Source: Planctomycetota bacterium
Lineage (GTDB): Bacteria > Planctomycetota > PUPC01 > DSUN01
Direction: 5' to 3'
DNA length: 24,536 nt
NCBI GenBank assembly: GCA_035384565.1
Contig: DAOOIT010000077.1
Location: 1 to 24,536, forward strand
Positions 7,179-15,139 of this stretch are shown piece by piece. The first letter of the stretch is position 1. Every line of letters starts with the position of its first letter. The notes under the pieces were generated by a model. That model was not told the origin of the DNA and ran no database searches. It was given only the letters and a program-made list of their open reading frames with translations. The translations under genes were made by a program, and so were the position numbers.

Positions 7179-8900
7179 TCACGGGCGGGCCTCGCGCCCC
7201 TCGGAGGCGGCGCGCTTGCCGCGCCCCGCCCGTTTGGCCGTCCTCGCGGGAGCTAGCGGCTTTGGCAGCGGGGCCGCCTCGACGGGGAAGGCCTCGAGGC
7301 GCAGCTTGTTGCGCGCGCTGGCCGCCACCGCCGAACGAGGCGCAGCCGCGATCACGTGGCGCAGGAGCGCCCCGCCGAACTCGCGGCGCTCGGCCAACTG
7401 TTCCGCAAAGTGGAACCCGACGTAGAAGAGGTCCCCGGGCTCCAGGCAGGCTTCGGCGCACAGGCGCTGGGCGAGGTCGAATCCGTCGAGGCCGATGAGC
7501 CGGTCGAAACGCTCGAGGCAGGGGTCCGCGTGCCGCTCGTGGCGGCCGAGGCCCTTGGGCGAGTGCTTGAGGGCCACCACGGCTGCCTCGTAGAGGGCCT
7601 CGGGGGGCGCCTCCCCGCCTCGGAGCAGCACGGTGAGCATGCGGTCGGCCTCGGCGAACGCGCCCTGCTTCTTCATGGCCACGGCTTGCTTGAGGAGCGC
7701 GGCGTCGAGGGCCTTCGGCGCCACGCGCCGCAGCAGGTAGCTCAATGCCTCCGCGCGCCGGTCGCCCTCGGCCAGGTGCGTGAGCAGCAGGGCGAGGAGG
7801 CCCTTGGCGTGGGCGGCGCCGATGGCGCCGGCGTGGTGCTCGAGCACCCGCACCAGGGTCCAGAGGCGGCCGGGATCGGCCTCGCTGCGGGCGCGCTTGA
7901 GCAACAGCGGGACCGCCCCCGCATTGTTCTGGAGCGAGGCCACCGCCGCTTCCCTGAGGGCGGGCTGCGGGGCGTCGAGCTGCTCGACGAGCGTCCTGGC
8001 GGCCGCCGGCGTGTCGAGGCCGCCCATCTTGAGCACCGCGAAGTCGCGCACGGCCTGATGGGGGCTGGCCACGAGGTGGATGAGCCGCTCGGCCACCGAG
8101 GGCGGCAGGGGCAGCGGGCGCAGGACCTCGATGGCCGGGGCCGCCACGTTGGCTACGTCGCCCTCCTCCAGATAGGCGGCCAGCGCGGCGCACTCGGAGG
8201 CGGTCAGGCAGTCGGCGATGCCGCGCAGGGCGAGCAGCGCGCGATGACGCACCTCGGGGGGATTCTTGGGCCGCGCGAAGGCGAGCAACGCGGCTTTGCC
8301 CTTGGGCGAGCGCAGGAAGCCGAGAAGGATGAGGCCGGAGGCGAGGGCCGTGTCGTTGGCCCTGGTGCGCTTGTCGCCGAGATAGGAGAGGGCCAGGTCC
8401 GTGAGCGCGGCGCGCGCCTCGTCGGGCATCTGGCGGATGGCGAGGTCCAGCTCGAAGCACAGGTGCTTGGAGAGCTCCAGGTTGCCCTCGGCGAGCGCCC
8501 GCAGGAGCAGTTCGTGGGCGGGCCTGCCCCCGATCCGGGCGAGCACGGTGGCCGCGGCCTTCCGGAGCGGCAACTCGCCATCGAGGAGGGCGGTCTTGAG
8601 GTGGGGCAGGGCGCCGCGCCCGAAGCGGGCGATGGCATCGGTGGCCTCCTGGCGCAATTCCGGGGGCCCCACGAGGGCGGGGATCATGTGCGCGACGGCC
8701 TCGGGCGAAGGGCTGGCGGCCAGGGCGCGGAGCGCGTAGCGTGGGGCCGGCCCCGCCGAGGTGCGAAGGGCCGCTCCCAGGGCGGCGAGCACGGCGGCGT
8801 CGCGGGGTTCCAGCTCGGCGAACACCCGGGCCGCGGCCGCCCGGAGCTCGGGGTCGCCCTGGGTCAGCATCTCGCAGAGCCTGTGGGTCGTCGCGTCCAT
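7179..8900 (-). CDS. HEAT-repeat protein
   Basis: This 573-aa protein is built of repeated alpha-helical pairs of HEAT/PBS-lyase type, for example ELRAAAARVFAELEPRDAAV, LRKAAATVLARIGG, AVRDFAVLKMGGLDTPAAAR and ALREAAVASLQNNAG. No signal peptide or membrane segment is seen. HEAT solenoids serve as protein-binding scaffolds, so no enzymatic role is implied. The ATG at 8900 was chosen because GGAGG lies 9 nt upstream; an earlier in-frame start at 8969 lies inside the -35 box and cannot be used from this promoter. The last about 50 residues form a basic Lys/Arg/Ala tail (KRAGRGKRAASEGREARP), which might contact nucleic acid. It lies downstream of clpC but has its own promoter. Confidence 0.85.
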   Translation of the reverse strand: MDATTHRLCEMLTQGDPELRAAAARVFAELEPRDAAVLAALGAALRTSAGPAPRYALRALAASPSPEAVAHMIPALVGPPELRQEATDAIARFGRGALPHLKTALLDGELPLRKAAATVLARIGGRPAHELLLRALAEGNLELSKHLCFELDLAIRQMPDEARAALTDLALSYLGDKRTRANDTALASGLILLGFLRSPKGKAALLAFARPKNPPEVRHRALLALRGIADCLTASECAALAAYLEEGDVANVAAPAIEVLRPLPLPPSVAERLIHLVASPHQAVRDFAVLKMGGLDTPAAARTLVEQLDAPQPALREAAVASLQNNAGAVPLLLKRARSEADPGRLWTLVRVLEHHAGAIGAAHAKGLLALLLTHLAEGDRRAEALSYLLRRVAPKALDAALLKQAVAMKKQGAFAEADRMLTVLLRGGEAPPEALYEAAVVALKHSPKGLGRHERHADPCLERFDRLIGLDGFDLAQRLCAEACLEPGDLFYVGFHFAEQLAERREFGGALLRHVIAAAPRSAVAASARNKLRLEAFPVEAAPLPKPLAPARTAKRAGRGKRAASEGREARP

Positions 8901-8940
8901 CGGTCCGGGCCTCCGTGGGTGGCCGTGGGCACCGTGCGGT

Positions 8941-8969
8941 ATTATAGGGGGGCCCGGTGCGAGCGTCAA
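8941..8969 (-). promoter_or_regulatory. Strong promoter for the HEAT-repeat gene
   Basis: On the minus strand TTGACG (8969-8964) and a perfect TATAAT (8946-8941) are separated by 17 nt. The start near 8934 gives a leader of about 34 nt carrying GGAGG at 8914-8910. This implies transcription independent of the upstream clpC operon. Confidence 0.85.
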
Positions 8970-9044
8970 GAGCGCGGAGCTGCCAGCCGGTCTGCGCGCG
9001 GAGCGGGGGAGGAGGGCGCGGAGAGGTGAAGCGAGGCGGCGGGC

Positions 9045-11531
9045 TCAGGCCTGGCTGGCGGCCTCGGCCAGCACGGGCTCGGCCTTTTCGGTCTTCTGGA
9101 AGAAGAGCTTGTCGGCCCGCACCGTGACGAGCACGGTGTCGCCCTGCGCGTAGCTGCCGCGGAGGAACTCCTCGGCAAGCAGGTCTTCGATCTGCGTCTC
9201 GATGAGCTGGCGGAGGGGGCGGGCGCCCAGGTCCTTCTTCTTGGCCTCCGCGACGAGGAACTTCTTCGCCTCGTGGCTCAGCGTGATCTCCACGCCGCGC
9301 TCGCGGGCGCGCTCCTGGGCCGGGGTGAAGAGAATGTCCACGATCTGCTCGTAGTCCGCGTCGGTCAGGGGCGTGAAGATGATGGTGCCGTCGAGCCGTC
9401 CGAGGAACTCGGGCCGCAGGTGCCGCTTGACCTCGGCCATCACGCGCTCGGCGAGGCCGGAGAAGGAGGTCTTGTTGTCGCTGCGGCCGAAGCCCATGGG
9501 GGCCTGGTCGCGGAACACGTCGCTGCCGATGTTGGAGGTCATGATCACGATGGTGTTGCGGAAGTCCACGTGGCGTCCGAAGCTGTCGGTCAGGCGGCCG
9601 TCTTCCATGATCTGGAGCAGGATGTTCAGGGCGTCGCGGTGCGCCTTCTCGATCTCGTCGAAGAGCACCACGGAGTAGGGGCGGCGGCGGATCTTCTCGG
9701 TGAGCTGGCCGCCCTCGTCGTAGCCGACGTAGCCCGGGGGCGCGCCGATGAGGCGCGAGACGTTGTGCTCTTGCATGTACTCGGACATGTCGATCTGCAC
9801 CAGGGCGTCTTCCTCGCCGAAGAGGAACTCGGCCAGGGCGCGCGCGAGGAGGGTCTTGCCGACGCCGGTGGGGCCGAGGAAGAGGAAGGTGGCGGCGGGG
9901 CGGCGCGGGTCCTTGAGGCCGGAGCGCGAGCGGCGGACGGCGTTGGCGATGCGCTTGATGGCCTCCTCCTGGCTGACCACGCGCTTGTGGAGCTCGGCCT
10001 CCATGTTCAGGAGGCGGGCCGTTTCGGTGGCCTCGAGGCGCTCGAGGGGGATCTTGGTCATGTTGGCCACCACGCGCTCGATCACCCCCTCGTCCACCGT
10101 GCCGGCGTTCTCCTGGAGGGTGCGGCGCCACTCGCGCTCGGCCTCCTGGTACTGGGCGCGGAGCTTCTGGGCCCGGTCGCGCAGGCCGGCGGCCCGCTCG
10201 AAGTCCTGGCTCGCCACCGAGCTTTCCTTCTCCTCGTGCAGGCGCTTGATCTCCTCCTCGAGGCGCGTGAGCTCGGGCGGCTTGGTGGTGCCCTCCATCC
10301 GCTTGAGCGCGCCGGCCTCGTCAATGACGTCAATTGCCTTGTCCGGCAGGTAGCGCCCGGTGATGTAGCGGTCGGAGAGTTCGACGGCGAGTTTCAGGGC
10401 GCCCTCGGTGTAGTGGACGCGGTGGTGGGCCTCGTAGCGGTCGCGCAGGCCCTCCTTGAGGATCTGGAGGGTTTCCTCCTTGGTCAGGGGGTCCACCATC
10501 ACGGTCTGGAAGCGGCGCTCGAGGGCCGTGTCCTTCTCGATGTACTTGCGGTACTCGTTGAGGGTGGTGGCGCCGATGACCTGGATCTCGCCGCGCGAGA
10601 GGGCGGGCTTGAGCACGTTGGAGGCGTCAATGGCGCCCTCGGCGCCGCCGGCGCCGACGAGGGTGTGGAGCTCGTCAATGAAGAGGATGACGTTCTTGGC
10701 CTTGCGCACCTCGTTCATGACGGCCTTGATGCGCTCCTCGAACTGGCCGCGGTACTTGGTGCCGGCGACCATGAGCGCGAGGTCGAGGATCACGATGCGG
10801 CGGTCGCGCAGGAGCTCCGGCAGGTCGCCGGACACCACGCGCTGCGCGAAGCCCTCGACGATGGCGCTCTTGCCCACGCCGGCCTCGCCGATGAGCACGG
10901 GGTTGTTCTTGGTGCGGCGGGCGAGGATCTGGATGAGGCGCTGGAGCTCGTGCTTGCGCCCGATCACGGGGTCGAGCTTGCCCTCGCGGGCCAGCTCCGT
11001 GAGGTCGCGGCCGAACGAGTCGAGGGCCGGGGTGTCGCTCTTGGACTTCCGGGCGCTGTTCTGGCGGGGCGCGTCGGGGGCGCCCTGCACGTCGGAGCCG
11101 AGGAAGTTGTGGATCTCGTCGCGCACTTCCTCGAGCTTGAGGCCCAGGTTGACGAGCACCTGGGCGGCGATGCCCTCCTGCTCGCGCAGGAGGCCGAGGA
11201 GGAGGTGCTCGGTGCCGATGTAGTGATGGCCGAGGCTCCGGGCCTCCTCGAGGGCCAGCTCGAGCACCCGCTTGGCCCGGGGCGTGTAGGGGAGCTGCTG
11301 GTTGGGCGGCACGGGCTCGGGGCCGCGCTCGACGACCTTCTCGATCTCGGCGCGGATCTCCTTGAGCTCCACGCCCATCTTCTTGAGGACCACCGAGGCG
11401 ACGCCGGTCCCCTCCTTGACGAGGGCCAGGAGGATGTGCTCGGTGCCCACGTAGTCGTGGTGGAAGCGCTGGGCCTCCAGGCGGGCGAAGCTCATGACCT
11501 TGCGGGCGCGTTCGGTGAAGCGGTCGAACAT
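9045..11531 (-). CDS. clpC: ClpC, AAA+ unfoldase of the ClpCP protease
   Basis: ClpC hexamers unfold substrates and feed them to ClpP; in McsB-containing bacteria phosphoarginine-tagged proteins are delivered to its N-domain. The product is 828 aa, the usual length. Residues 1-145 are a double Clp-N domain (MFDRFTERARKVMSFA, with two GTEHLLL/GTEHILL repeats). Walker A of D1 is GEAGVGKS at 215-222, with FIDELHTLVGAG following. The middle region with the UVR-type helix EKESSVASQDFERAAGLRD is at about 424-460. Walker A of D2 is GPTGVGKT at 553-560, followed by GYDEGGQLTEKIRRRPYSVV and the sensor and small domain. The ATG at 11531 follows the mcsB stop by 2 nt, and its GGAGAG ribosome site lies within the last mcsB codons, so translation is probably coupled. 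No clpP is present here. Confidence 0.98.
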   Translation of the reverse strand: MFDRFTERARKVMSFARLEAQRFHHDYVGTEHILLALVKEGTGVASVVLKKMGVELKEIRAEIEKVVERGPEPVPPNQQLPYTPRAKRVLELALEEARSLGHHYIGTEHLLLGLLREQEGIAAQVLVNLGLKLEEVRDEIHNFLGSDVQGAPDAPRQNSARKSKSDTPALDSFGRDLTELAREGKLDPVIGRKHELQRLIQILARRTKNNPVLIGEAGVGKSAIVEGFAQRVVSGDLPELLRDRRIVILDLALMVAGTKYRGQFEERIKAVMNEVRKAKNVILFIDELHTLVGAGGAEGAIDASNVLKPALSRGEIQVIGATTLNEYRKYIEKDTALERRFQTVMVDPLTKEETLQILKEGLRDRYEAHHRVHYTEGALKLAVELSDRYITGRYLPDKAIDVIDEAGALKRMEGTTKPPELTRLEEEIKRLHEEKESSVASQDFERAAGLRDRAQKLRAQYQEAEREWRRTLQENAGTVDEGVIERVVANMTKIPLERLEATETARLLNMEAELHKRVVSQEEAIKRIANAVRRSRSGLKDPRRPAATFLFLGPTGVGKTLLARALAEFLFGEEDALVQIDMSEYMQEHNVSRLIGAPPGYVGYDEGGQLTEKIRRRPYSVVLFDEIEKAHRDALNILLQIMEDGRLTDSFGRHVDFRNTIVIMTSNIGSDVFRDQAPMGFGRSDNKTSFSGLAERVMAEVKRHLRPEFLGRLDGTIIFTPLTDADYEQIVDILFTPAQERARERGVEITLSHEAKKFLVAEAKKKDLGARPLRQLIETQIEDLLAEEFLRGSYAQGDTVLVTVRADKLFFQKTEKAEPVLAEAASQA

Positions 11532-11533
11532 CG

Positions 11534-12604
11534 CTAGTTCTCTCCTGTGTGCCGGGCCGCGCCCAGACACTTGCGGATGTAGGTGGCGCGCGCGATGTCG
11601 CGCGTGTGCGAATCCAGTTCGCGCCCTTCGATCACCTGGAGGTGGGCGGGCAGCGTCTGCACGAAGAGCTGGTTGATGGCCGCGATGTCGAGATCGCGCA
11701 GGATGCCCAGGTGCACGCCCAGGCGCAGGTGGGAGAGGAGCGAGATCGTCTCGTTCGACGAGATGACCCGCGCGTGCTGGAGCATGCCGAAGGCCCGCCA
11801 GACGCGGTCCTCGAGCTGGGGGCGGCTGCGTTCGAGGATGAACTGGCGGGCGCGCCGCTCGTTCTCGATGATCTCGGGGATGATCCCCTGGATCTCCTGG
11901 AGAATCTCTTCCTCGGTCTTGCCGAGCGTGATCTGGTTGGAGATCTGGTAGAGGTTGCCGGAGGCCTGGGTGCCCTCGCCGTAGAGGCCGCGCACGATGA
12001 GGTTGATCTTGGCGACGGCGTGGAAGACCTTCTCGATCTGCTTGGCGAACTCGAGGGCGGGCAGGTGGAGCATGACCGAGGCGCGCATGCCGGTGCCCAC
12101 GTTGGTGGGGCAGGCGGTGAGGAAGCCCAGGCGCTCGCTGAACGCATAGGGCACGCGCTCGCCGAGAGCCGAGTCCACGCCGTTGATCAGCTCCCAGGTC
12201 TCGTTCAGTTCGAAGCCCGAGTGGAGCGCCTGGATGCGGAGGTGGTCCTCCTCGTTGACCATGATGCTGAGGGCCTCGTTGTGGCGGATGGCGACGCCGC
12301 GGTCGCCCTCGGCCTCCTCGTGCTCCTTGGAGATCAGGTGGCGCTCGACGAGGAGGCGGCGCTCGATCGGGCTGGCGACCTTGAGGTCGAAGTACTCGCA
12401 CTCCGGCACCACGCCGCCCTCGACGATGCTCTCGCACAGGAGCCGGCTCAGTTCGGCCTGCTGCGGCGGCTGGAGGCGCGAGACGAAGGGGTAGCCGGCG
12501 ATGTTGCGGGCCAGGCGCACGCGGGTGCTGATCACGATGTCGCTGTCGGCGCCCGTGCCGCGGAGCCATTCGCCGGGCTGGCGCGCGAGCTCAGTCAGCC
12601 GCAT
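11534..12604 (-). CDS. mcsB: McsB protein-arginine kinase
   Basis: McsB phosphorylates arginines on misfolded or regulatory proteins, marking them for ClpCP. The product is 356 aa, full length for the family. Visible motifs are STRVRLARN (26-34, nucleotide-binding arginines), NEEDHLR (117-123, containing the catalytic glutamate of guanidino kinases), ACPTNVGTGMRASVMLHLP with C165, and RDIARA at 335-340, matching the RDxxRA phosphoarginine pocket by which McsB is allosterically activated. All key residues are present, so an active kinase is expected. The start ATG overlaps the mcsA stop by 14 nt, and its own stop is 2 nt before clpC. In Firmicutes the operon begins with ctsR; none is present here, so a different regulator is likely. 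Confidence 0.97.
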   Translation of the reverse strand: MRLTELARQPGEWLRGTGADSDIVISTRVRLARNIAGYPFVSRLQPPQQAELSRLLCESIVEGGVVPECEYFDLKVASPIERRLLVERHLISKEHEEAEGDRGVAIRHNEALSIMVNEEDHLRIQALHSGFELNETWELINGVDSALGERVPYAFSERLGFLTACPTNVGTGMRASVMLHLPALEFAKQIEKVFHAVAKINLIVRGLYGEGTQASGNLYQISNQITLGKTEEEILQEIQGIIPEIIENERRARQFILERSRPQLEDRVWRAFGMLQHARVISSNETISLLSHLRLGVHLGILRDLDIAAINQLFVQTLPAHLQVIEGRELDSHTRDIARATYIRKCLGAARHTGEN

Positions 12605-13109
12605 GGCCCTGTTCCTTCTTCAGCGCGTAGATCTGGTCGCGGATGCGCGCGGCGCGCTCGAAGGCCTCGTCGGCCACGGCCTGCCGCAGTTGGGCGCGGA
12701 GCTCGACGAGGCGCGTGTCGCGGCTGCGGGCGGCGCGGGGCTTCATCCGCTTGCCGCGATGCTCGGCGGTGCCGTGGATGCGCTCGAGCAGGGGGTCCAC
12801 CCCCTTGCGGAACGCCTCGTAGTCGGTCGGGCAGCCGAAGCGGCCGTGGGTGCGGAAGTCGGCGAAGGTGATGCCGCAGTCGGGGCACACCGCCTTCTGA
12901 AGCTCGTCGCTGTCGGCCTCGTCCGCGGCCTGCACGATGCCGCTGAGCACCTCGCTGAGGTCAATCACCGAGCTCGCGGCGGGGAAGACCAGCTTCTTCT
13001 TCTTCGCGCAGTCTTCGCACAGGTGGATTTCCTTCTTCTCGCCGTTGATGATCTCGGTGACGTGAATGGTGGCCAGCTTCTTCCCGCACTGGCACACGAT
13101 CTGGCTCAT
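12591..13109 (-). CDS. mcsA: McsA, zinc-binding activator of McsB
   Basis: McsA binds and stimulates McsB. The product is 172 aa. The first zinc knuckle is C6-x-C8 with C31-x2-C34, around the family signature ATIHVTEIINGEKKEIHLCEDC. The second is C75-x2-C78 with C93 and then D96 (CPDCG, then GRFGCPTDYEAF), where the usual fourth cysteine is aspartate. The C-terminus (136-165) is a UVR motif (LRQAVADEAFERAARIRDQI), as also found in UvrB/UvrC. The ATG at 13109 was chosen by homology of MSQIVCQCGKK; AGGAG lies about 11 nt upstream. It starts 14 nt after the HPS-RraA stop and overlaps mcsB. Confidence 0.95.
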   Translation of the reverse strand: MSQIVCQCGKKLATIHVTEIINGEKKEIHLCEDCAKKKKLVFPAASSVIDLSEVLSGIVQAADEADSDELQKAVCPDCGITFADFRTHGRFGCPTDYEAFRKGVDPLLERIHGTAEHRGKRMKPRAARSRDTRLVELRAQLRQAVADEAFERAARIRDQIYALKKEQGHAAD

Positions 13110-13123
13110 GATGCCGGTACTCC

Positions 13124-14413
13124 TCACTTTTTCTCCCAGCGCAGGAGCTCGAGCACCTGCGCCAGGGTGGTGTGTTCCGCGCGAATCTCGCCGCGGATGC
13201 GGTTCTCGCGTTCCAGGCAGTCCATGGCGCGGTTGGCCATCTCGGCGGCCTGGGCTCGGGGGATCACGATCAGGCCGTCGTCGTCGCCCACGACCCAGTC
13301 GCCCGTGTTGATCTCGATCCCCTCGATGCGGATCGTGGAGCCGATCTCGCCGTAGCCCTTGGGCTCGCCGGCCGCCGCAGACACGCAGCGGGCGAAGCAC
13401 GGGAACCGGAGCTCGACGATGCACGGCGTGTCGCGCACCGCGCCGTCCACGGCGATCCCCGCGAGGTTCTTCTTCACGCAGCTCTCGGTGGCCAGCTCGC
13501 CCCAGACGGCCGGGGGCCGGCCCCCGGCGTCCACCACGATGATCTGGCCCGGCTCCGCCTTGTCAATGGCCTCGACAGGCTTCGCCCAGTCGCCCGGCGC
13601 GGTGCGCACGGTGAGGGCGGTGCCCACCATCCGCGCCCCCGGCCACACGGGGCGCAGGCCCACGAGGCCCGGCAGGCGGTGGTTGCCGTCGGAGATATTG
13701 GCTGTGGAGACCTTCTCGAGGATTTCGCGGACGCCCTCGGCGCCGGCCCGGCGGAAGAGGTCGGTGCGGATCGCCCTGCCCGTGCGGAGCGTCTCCTTGA
13801 GCGCGGCCGTGGCGCCCCGGGCGTCGGGCGACTTGGTGATGGCTCCTCCCACGATGACGATGCGGGCGCCGGCCTGGACGGCCAGGGGGGCCGTCTCGGA
13901 GTTGATGCCGCCGGCGACCGCGACGGGGATGGCCACGGCCTCGGCCACCCGGCGCACCGGGTCGAAGGCGCCGCCGCCCCGCATCTGCTCGTCTATCGGC
14001 GTGTGGAGGCCCACCAGGGCCGCGCCCCAGTCGGCGACGGCCCGGGCCCGCGCCACGGGGTCCGGGCAGCCCAGGAGGTCCACCGCCACTTGCACGCCGT
14101 AGTTCTGGCCGGCCTTGACGCACTCCTGGATGGTGGCGTCGGAGGCGAGGCCGAGGACGACCACGATGCTGGCCCCCGCCTTGGCCGCGGCCTCCAGCTC
14201 GAGGCGGCCGGCGTCCATCGTCTTCAGGTCGGCCACGATCGGGGTGTTGGGGAACTCCTGGCGCAACTGGCGGACCGCGTCCAGGCCCTCGCTCTTGATG
14301 AGGGGGGTGCCGGCCTCGAGCCAGTCGGCGCCGCCGGCCGCCGCCTCGCGGGCCACGCGCAGCGCCTGGCTCAGGTTGAGGAAATCCAGAGCAACCTGGA
14401 GGATGGTATCCAC
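13124..14413 (-). CDS. Fusion of hexulose-6-phosphate synthase-like and RraA-like domains
   Basis: The product is 429 aa. Residues 1-215 are a TIM barrel of the OMPDC/KGPDC/HPS superfamily: LQVALDFLNLSQAL at the N-terminus, the catalytic D62-x-K64-x-x-D67 motif (DLKTMD), and the phosphate-binding VAGGIN and IVGGAI segments. In the HPS branch this fold condenses formaldehyde with ribulose 5-phosphate, or runs the reverse. Residues about 225-400 are RraA-like (ANISDGNHR, GDWAKPVEAIDKAEPGQIIVVD, G305-E306, and DGAVRD with R327-D328); this fold includes the HMG/oxaloacetate aldolases and the RNase E inhibitor. Such fusions are known in archaea. The GTG at 14413 has AAGGGA 6 nt upstream and fits the family's start; a GTG at 14482 is possible. 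Exact substrates are uncertain, and no partner isomerase lies nearby. Confidence 0.9.
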   Translation of the reverse strand: MDTILQVALDFLNLSQALRVAREAAAGGADWLEAGTPLIKSEGLDAVRQLRQEFPNTPIVADLKTMDAGRLELEAAAKAGASIVVVLGLASDATIQECVKAGQNYGVQVAVDLLGCPDPVARARAVADWGAALVGLHTPIDEQMRGGGAFDPVRRVAEAVAIPVAVAGGINSETAPLAVQAGARIVIVGGAITKSPDARGATAALKETLRTGRAIRTDLFRRAGAEGVREILEKVSTANISDGNHRLPGLVGLRPVWPGARMVGTALTVRTAPGDWAKPVEAIDKAEPGQIIVVDAGGRPPAVWGELATESCVKKNLAGIAVDGAVRDTPCIVELRFPCFARCVSAAAGEPKGYGEIGSTIRIEGIEINTGDWVVGDDDGLIVIPRAQAAEMANRAMDCLERENRIRGEIRAEHTTLAQVLELLRWEKK

Positions 14414-14489
14414 CGTGAATCCCTTGGCCCCGGGCAGGCCTCGGAGTGGTTCCTGGGGGCGCCCGAGGTCACACCGACCCACCGATCGC

Positions 14490-14870
14490 TCACGGGGCGG
14501 GCCTGCTGTAGCTGGCCCCGCAGCCGTCCGATTCCCAGGCAGTGACCCTCGCCACGGCGATGCCTTGGGGAAGCCGTTCTGTCAGGGCCTCGAAGAGCGT
14601 CCGAGCGATGTTCTCGGTGGTCGGGTTCATGTCGCGGAACGGCTCGACGTCGTTCAGGCACTGGTGGTCCAGGGGCTCGAGCACCTCGTGAAGCAGGCGC
14701 TTCGCCTCGCGAAAGTCCATCAACATGCCCAACCGGTCGAGCGAATGGCCCCGGAGAGTGACGTCCACCCTCCAATTGTGGCCGTGAAGGCGTTCGCAGT
14801 TGCCGTCGTACTCCCGCAGGCGGTGTGCGGCGGCGAACTGGGCCTGGATGTGGAGCTCGTACGTGTTCAG
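14490..14870 (-). CDS. queD: QueD/6-pyruvoyl-tetrahydropterin synthase family enzyme, CTG start
   Basis: The product is about 126 aa, a normal family length. Zinc ligands are H16 (FAAAHRL) and H29, H31 (HGHNW). C25 in CERLHGH gives the C-x3-HGH pattern of QueD (6-carboxy-5,6,7,8-tetrahydropterin synthase) in the queuosine/7-deazaguanine pathway. DHQCLND, NPTTENIA and the late glutamate ESDGCGASY also match. The homologous region begins NTYELHIQAQFAAAHR. No ATG, GTG or TTG lies in frame between the promoter and this point; a CTG at 14870-14868 with GGGAG 7 nt upstream is the most likely start. A GTG at 14768 would delete all zinc ligands and is rejected. It is the first gene of the operon leading to clpC. 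QueD versus PTPS is not fully certain. Confidence 0.85.
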   Translation of the reverse strand: MNTYELHIQAQFAAAHRLREYDGNCERLHGHNWRVDVTLRGHSLDRLGMLMDFREAKRLLHEVLEPLDHQCLNDVEPFRDMNPTTENIARTLFEALTERLPQGIAVARVTAWESDGCGASYSRPAP

Positions 14871-14888
14871 CGTGCTGCTCCCGCCGGG

Positions 14889-14912
14889 GCGCCGCCGGCC
14901 CTCCGGCGGCGC
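14889..14912 (-). promoter_or_regulatory. Leader hairpin next to the queD ribosome site
   Basis: In the predicted 5' leader a perfect 10-bp stem (14889-14898 with 14903-14912; arms GCGCCGCCGG and CCGGCGGCGC) closes a 4-nt loop. It ends 6 nt before the GGGAG ribosome-binding site (14882-14878). It could set the translation level or protect the transcript; it does not match any riboswitch I recognise. Confidence 0.7.
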
Positions 14913-14932
14913 GGCCCGGAACCCACCGCCGG

Positions 14933-14961
14933 ATTATAGCATTCCCCGCGCGGCAAGTCAA
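14933..14961 (-). promoter_or_regulatory. Consensus promoter of the queD-mcsAB-clpC operon
   Basis: On the minus strand TTGACT (14961-14956) and perfect TATAAT (14938-14933) are 17 nt apart. The predicted start is near 14926, about 55 nt before the CTG start codon. No CtsR-like heptad operator is evident around it. Confidence 0.9.
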
Positions 14962-15027
14962 GGCACGGCTCCCCCGCCCGGAATGCCGTCGAAACGCCGA
15001 TTCATGCGAATCCAGGCGATGCCTGGC

Positions 15028-15050
15028 GGCGGCCCCGCCAAGGGGCCGCC
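15028..15050. repeat. 9-bp-stem dyad in the divergent control region
   Basis: GGCGGCCCC (15028-15036) is inverted as GGGGCCGCC (15042-15050) around a 5-nt loop. It is the strongest of five consecutive dyads. It lies upstream of both promoters, so it is not a terminator or leader structure for the flanking genes as drawn. Confidence 0.7.
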
Positions 15051-15088
15051 ACGGGCGCGCGAGCTTCGCGCGTGCGGCGCACGGCCCG

Positions 15089-15104
15089 TTGCCGCACGCG
15101 GCAA
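15089..15104. promoter_or_regulatory. Possible operator dyad upstream of the TPR promoter
   Basis: TTGCCG-CACG-CGGCAA is a perfect inverted repeat ending 6 nt before the -35 box of the promoter at 15111. Position and symmetry fit a regulator binding site. No regulator is known for it. Confidence 0.4.
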
Positions 15105-15110
15105 TACGGG

Positions 15111-15139
15111 TTGGAATGGCTCGGCGGCAGTAGTATAAT
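15111..15139 (+). promoter_or_regulatory. Promoter of the TPR pair
   Basis: TTGGAA (15111-15116) and a perfect TATAAT (15134-15139) are 17 nt apart. The start near 15146 leaves a leader of about 57 nt before the ATG at 15203. Confidence 0.85.

Noticed and set aside
14490..14768. 92-aa short version of queD starting at GTG 14768
   Set aside because: It would lose H16, C25, H29 and H31, the zinc and catalytic residues; the upstream in-frame sequence is clearly homologous.
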